A stretch of DNA of 13,074 bases from Smittium culicis (taxonomy: Eukaryota > Kickxellomycota > Harpellomycetes > Harpellales > Legeriomycetaceae): positions 1 to 13,074 of the forward strand of contig LSSN01005781.1 of the NCBI GenBank assembly GCA_001970855.1. The letters run 5' to 3'. This document shows positions 9,395 through 13,074 of the stretch, in pieces; positions within the stretch are counted from its first letter, which is position 1; each line of letters begins with the position of its first letter. Position numbers and translations under genes: made by a program. The notes beneath the pieces are model-generated. The model had not been told where the DNA came from. It worked only from the letters and a program-made list of their open reading frames with translations, and did no database searches.

Positions 9395-9523
9395 ATGAAT
9401 ATTTACAGAAAGCCAAAGAGAAAAAAAAGTATTGAATCTGATTACAAAGAGGATTCATTGACTGATTCTACACTTTCATCTAAATTTTTGATAAATTATA
9501 TTGATTTCACTACTTTAAAATAA
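9395..9523 (+). CDS. Short basic, Ser/acid-rich ORF, 42 codons, unknown
   Basis: ATG at 9395 directly follows an in-frame TAA at 9392, and the frame ends at TAA 9521. The product starts with a basic cluster (RKPKRKKS, residues 5-12) resembling a nuclear localisation signal, then a serine/aspartate/glutamate stretch (SIESDYKEDSLTDSTLSS, residues 12-29), then a hydrophobic end. The local composition is less AT-rich than its neighbours, which is why I list it despite its length. Past the stop the same frame stays open for 19 codons (TDLIGDLVSNYIF...). The sequence ATTTACAG at 9401-9408 could also be a splice acceptor, making this an exon-like remnant. Family unknown; chance is not excluded. Confidence 0.17.
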   Translation: MNIYRKPKRKKSIESDYKEDSLTDSTLSSKFLINYIDFTTLK

Positions 9524-10683
9524 ACTGATTTAATCGGTGATCTGGTATCAAATTATATCTTTAAAAAAATGATATTTTTATAAATTTTGGGGGAAATTTT
9601 TATAACACTAAATTCATAAATAATAATTAAACTATAATTCAAGCAAAAAAAATGTAATTAAAATCTATGAGTTGAAGATAAAGATATTTATATCTTTTTG
9701 AGCCAAATTATCTCTAAAATATAAATTTTAATAATCATAAAAATTTTTTTTTTTTGATTTTTTTCATATATTTAAAGTACTTTCATAAAATCGATTTTCG
9801 CTCTATATAGACACATCTATTTAAAATATTTCAACAGATCTGATTATTTTTATATATATTAAACTATACAAATACTAAGGCTTCTCGTTTGTGCTAAATC
9901 ACAAGTTAATTAAAATACTAATATGTTTGGAAACTTATTTATTATAATTTTTTCTAACAGGTTTCGAAATAAAAATAATAAAAAAATTTTTTATGTAATC
10001 AAAAAAACTTAGTATTTTTCATTAATTATTGATATTTTCATGTATATAATACTAGTATCACAATGAAATTAACTTATTAAAGAATTCTAAATACTTAAAC
10101 ACATCTCATCAAACTAATTTAAATTTATGAAAATAAAGTTAGATAAGTCAATATATAGCTTTAAAAATATAAAGAATTTTAGGAATTTAGTTCAAATGTA
10201 TCTTTAGAGAAATATAAATAATGAAAATTTATAATAAATTAAATTCTTTTCACTTTATAATACTTAAATTGAATTTATAAAAATTATATAACTCTAATCC
10301 AAGTGATAATACGATATTAAAAAAATATTATTAACCCTTTTCTTTTAATAATAAATAGCAGAATATCCAAATTATACCATATTAGCGCTTTACATGGATA
10401 TTTTTAGAATTTTATTTATTTAGTTTAAATTTATAACGCAATTCTTTGTAAAGATTTATCAATTTTTTTGACATTTTAAATGCAATAAATATACTTTATA
10501 ATTAAACATTAATAGTCTAAAAATTTTTTTTTTACCTTTAGAGTTTTTGTGCTTTATTAATTTGAATTCTTTATAATGTGGGCTTATTAAATCATAATAA
10601 AAAATTTTAAAATCGATATAAAGTTATTGAGCTTTTTTTTTTGTATACTATAAGTACAATTCTGGCGTGATTTTCAGTTATTT
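9524..10683. other. AT-rich stretch, no gene seen
   Basis: No supported frame, repeat or RNA gene. T homopolymers are frequent. Confidence 0.5.
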
Positions 10684-10893
10684 TTAATTATATTTTGAAA
10701 ATTCCGCCTTAGAATCACCTATATTGCAGGAAAAAAATTTTGTGAAAATAAATCTATTTAAAAATTTTTTTTTAATTATTAAATGGATCCTATTAAATGT
10801 CATGATCCAATCACGACATTGTGATAAATCGTTATCAATTTTGATTTCGATTTTCACAAAATTAATCACCCAACATTTTACATTACTAATCAT
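10684..10893 (-). pseudogene. Short minus-strand frame with weak RT-like motif
   Basis: A 69-codon ATG frame on the minus strand, with an in-frame stop 18 bases upstream of its ATG (at 10911-10909). Residues 21-34 read NDLSQCRDWIMTFN. In jockey- and CR1-like LINE reverse transcriptases, the segment after the YADD box often reads as an asparagine-aspartate-leucine start, then a tryptophan, then TFN before the KT motif, so this piece resembles a shortened version. No YADD box is found upstream, and the residues after TFN do not continue the family pattern. The local base composition is less AT-rich than the flanks. It may be a fossil RT fragment or a coincidence. It lies about 5 kb from the other LINE-like fragment and on the opposite strand. 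Confidence 0.18.
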
Positions 10894-10905
10894 TTGATTA
10901 GTAAT
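10882..10905. repeat. 11-bp inverted repeat with 2-base spacer
   Basis: ATTACTAATCA (10882-10892) and TGATTAGTAAT (10895-10905) are exact reverse complements around TT. The left arm overlaps the start of the minus-strand frame at 10684-10893. It is a less trivial sequence than the pure-AT palindromes because each arm has two C or G positions. Confidence 0.75.
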
Positions 10906-11894
10906 AGTTTATTTACTTTTGCCTAGAGATCCATTCTCTTGGCAAAATGGTTTTGCGATTTCTTAGTTTTTATTTAAGTATAAATACCTTGAGATTTTAT
11001 TGATAAAAGTTCTTTAGCAATAAAATATCTTTTAAATCAAAACATATCAACATTAACAACTATTATAATATTACTCAGTTGCTAAGCCGTGACATTAAAC
11101 CATTAGTAGAGAAAAAAGTATATTCTGAATAAATTAAAGACGAAAATAGTGATATTTCATCAAAATAATATAGATAAGTTTATCTTATTAGCTAATTTAA
11201 AACTTAAAGAATTTACTATACTCGAATAATTTATATTTTCAGCATTTAAATAATGCTTATCAAGTAATAATTTCTTTTTTGATCATATTTTATATATTCT
11301 GCTTGTAAAATTTTTTATTTAAATCCAAAAAAAATTTTCAACATAAATATCTGATAGATGTAAATATACCGCTGCCATAATTATCAAGAAAATATGGTTT
11401 CAGTTTTGGATCAGTTTCAGTAAGTAAAATTAAAAATAATAAAGATATACGATAATTATGGTTTAAATTATTTTTAAGTGTTTTGATAATTTTAAAAATT
11501 ATTTATTCTTATTTCTGCAAAAAATAAATATAAAACTGTAAACAATTATAATAAACTTTAGTATAATTTATAAAAAAACTTCTATTTCTATCAAAAGTTT
11601 TAGGAATAAATTTTTTAGATAAAAGATGTATATTTTTCTGCTAGCTGATAGTATATTTAATTTCTTATTTCATTTTATACTATCGAGTTTTATTATTTTT
11701 TTTCTCTTATTTTGGTAAAATAAAAGATTTTGATCTTGTTGTTTTCCCAATTATTTCAGAGGCTCTATATATTCAAAATGTCAAAATAATAAATTTCACA
11801 ACATATCTAAAAAAAAAAAAAACTAAACATTTTAAGAAATTATTAATTAATTCTAAATTTATCTTTTATATAGTTTATATCTTGATAATCGGCC
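10906..11894. other. AT-rich stretch, no gene seen
   Basis: The only distinct element is a small 17-base palindrome (ATAATTTT, A, AAAATTAT) at 11486-11502, of low complexity. Confidence 0.5.
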
Positions 11895-11960
11895 ATGGGC
11901 TCAGTCTTACAAATATTATACATTATATTTATAAAAAGCTTATTTCTTATAAAATTCTAA
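11895..11960 (+). CDS. Hydrophobic 21-codon micro-ORF in strong Kozak context
   Basis: ATG at 11895 sits in GGCCATGGGC, a textbook strong initiation context (GCC before ATG, G at +4) and an isolated GC-rich island in very AT-rich sequence. The product is 21 residues, starting MGSVLQILYIIF and then interrupted by a lysine, long enough for one membrane-spanning helix. Nothing similar is known to me. The ATG is far from the 5' end, so scanning ribosomes would meet many earlier ATGs, which argues against use unless another transcript starts nearby. Confidence 0.12.
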   Translation: MGSVLQILYIIFIKSLFLIKF

Positions 11961-12808
11961 AAAAGTAATTCTTAGAAAGTTTTAAAAAAGATTCGTGAAG
12001 TTAAATAAAACTAAATTTGATTTTCAATCGTTTCATAATAATTTCAAGTTCATCAATCTAAATTCGAATCTCCTAAAAAAAGATTCAATATTGCACAACG
12101 TTAATTCCAAATTTTTATATAGGGTGTAAAATCTAGCAAAATGAATTAATTTATCTAAACTATTGAAAAATATTCGATTAATAAGTAAATTATTATGCTA
12201 ATTTATATATTATTAATAGAATTTTATTTATCGTTCGTAAAATTAATGAATAAAAAATTTAAAGGATATGAGATTCATCATAAAAACTACGTCTTATATA
12301 GCAAAATATTATTTTTATAATTAAATAATTATGATTATTTATATAATCTAAATTATCCAAATAAATCTTAGCGTATAAATTTTATCAATATTAGATCATA
12401 TATCTTTATTCTCATAATATCAATCATTCTAGCGTAAAAAATTAAAAGATACGTTGGTTAAAAAATAAAAACCATTTTAAACATTATTATAGTTTTTAAT
12501 ATTTTTTTTATTTTTACACTATATACTTATATTAATAAAAAATATAAATTAGAATAAATTTCCCAGTATAGCTATTTTTTATATATATTTATTATTTTAC
12601 ATTAATTTAAGCTTTAGACTCATCATTACTATTATCTAAAAGCCATTATTCAAAAATATAGATGTCATTAATATTAAAAAAATAAAAGATAATATTAATA
12701 GAAATTAGAGAAATTAAGAGAGAAATAGCATAATAACAGTTTTAATCGAGAAAAATTGGAAAAATTTATTTCTGAAAAACTTAAAATAAAAAATTAAACT
12801 TTTTTTAA
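11961..12808. other. AT-rich stretch, no gene seen
   Basis: Purine excess returns from about 12660. Reading frames are short. No repeats of note. Confidence 0.45.
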
Positions 12809-13054
12809 TATAAAAAAGGAATTATTAATGATTCAAGAACTAAATCTATTCCAAATGGAGAGCAGTTAAAAAAGGTAACGAAAGAGATTAAAAAGTACGA
12901 TTTAAACTGCCTTGGAAATTATAGTACTATAAGATTGGATTAGTTAATAGAAAAATTAAATAGAGATTTTGTAATAGAATTTTCTAAATCATTGATCCAA
13001 AGATGTTTCACAAGATATTTTTACAATATCGAAAGAATCAAAATCATACCAGTG
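12809..13054 (+). pseudogene. 3'-end coding-like frame with one TAG
   Basis: A frame opens after the TAA at 12806, stays open for 44 codons to a TAG at 12941-12943, and then runs open for 37 more codons to the start of the A run. The translation has balanced charge and helical spacing: PNGEQLKKVTKEIKKYDLN before the TAG and LIEKLNRDFVIEFSKSLIQ after it, ending near IERIKIIPV. The segment around LKKVTKEIKKYDLN...LIEKLNR is reminiscent of a SAP-type helix-turn-helix, but the spacing is wrong and I do not call it. There is no initiating ATG at the front. It may be the remains of a coding exon, or chance in purine-rich sequence with fewer stops. Confidence 0.2.
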
Positions 13055-13074
13055 AAAAAAAAAAAAAAAAAAAA
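13055..13074 (+). other. Terminal A20 run, candidate poly(A) tail
   Basis: Twenty uninterrupted A follow CCAGTG and end the window. The nearest hexamers of polyadenylation type are ATTAAA at 12955-12960 and the variant AATAGA at 12973-12978, 95 and 77 bases away, well outside the usual 10-35 bases. It could be a true tail using a non-canonical signal, or an internal A tract. Confidence 0.6.

Larger units (their letters stand above)
1..13074 (+). ncRNA. Candidate long poly(A)-ended noncoding transcript (whole window)
   Basis: The sequence ends in exactly 20 A residues with nothing after them, as an oligo(dT)-primed or poly(A)-trimmed cDNA would. No frame on either strand, started by ATG or GTG, exceeds about 70 codons, which is roughly what chance gives when stops make up some 8-10% of codons. 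Long nuclear noncoding RNAs of this size class are known in AT-rich insects (honeybee Ks-1 is the classic case), but I do not claim identity or homology. Against the idea, there is no AATAAA or ATTAAA within 90 bases of the A run, so the end could be internal priming on a genomic A tract, and introns cannot be judged. The alternative is an ordinary AT-rich intergenic or intronic genomic segment. Strand and transcript status rest on the A run alone. Confidence 0.35.

Noticed and set aside
1..13074. RNA virus genome with poly(A) tail
   Set aside because: No polyprotein or any long frame on either strand, and no polymerase motif recognisable, so a 13-kb coding virus is excluded under the standard code.

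Overview
This is a very AT-rich, apparently eukaryotic stretch with no convincing protein-coding gene. Hand-counted 60-base blocks range from about 5% GC (8221-8280) to 42% GC (1441-1500), and most sit near 15-25%. On both strands the open frames look like what chance gives at this composition. The longest ATG- or GTG-started frames are only 60-69 codons, and TAA is everywhere. I see no tRNA, rRNA, CRISPR array, bacterial operon structure or intact transposon. CpG is not obviously depleted. The last 20 bases are an unbroken A run at the very end, so the simplest reading is a long poly(A)+ transcript (cDNA) without a long reading frame, or an AT-rich genomic fragment that happens to end in an A tract. 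The organism cannot be fixed from the sequence. AT-rich insects, especially Hymenoptera, are one plausible setting among several (nematodes, cnidarians and protists are others).

Layout. 1-60 holds a small imperfect stem-loop containing a 4-codon ATG frame, and a 68-codon frame follows at 74-280. 281-1440 is plain AT-rich sequence, apart from a G-rich 10-bp tandem repeat at 741-768. 1455-1511 is the GC peak and carries the best-supported hairpin in the window. About 1630-1990 is purine-rich and includes a G6 run. 3451-3876 contains a coding-like frame broken by TAA/TAG stops. 4621-4652 is a (TAAAAAA)n tract. 5056-5151 is a clean 48-bp tandem duplication, followed at 5222-5926 by the least stop-dense frame I found; part of it loosely resembles the endonuclease-RT linker of non-LTR retrotransposons. 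About 5470-6700 is pyrimidine-rich. 7.2-11.5 kb is the most AT-rich part and carries several long palindromes or foldbacks. 9395-9523 is a short basic and serine/acid-rich frame. 10684-10893 (minus strand) is a short frame with a weak reverse-transcriptase-like motif. 11895-11960 is a 21-codon hydrophobic micro-ORF in a strong Kozak context. 12809-13054 is a coding-like frame with one TAG that runs into the terminal A run.

Interpretation. The window fits a long noncoding RNA, or an intergenic region, carrying scattered remains of decayed coding sequence, some possibly from a LINE. No genes can be shown to work together here. Everything beyond the directly visible repeats, palindromes and reading frames is inference and is scored low.
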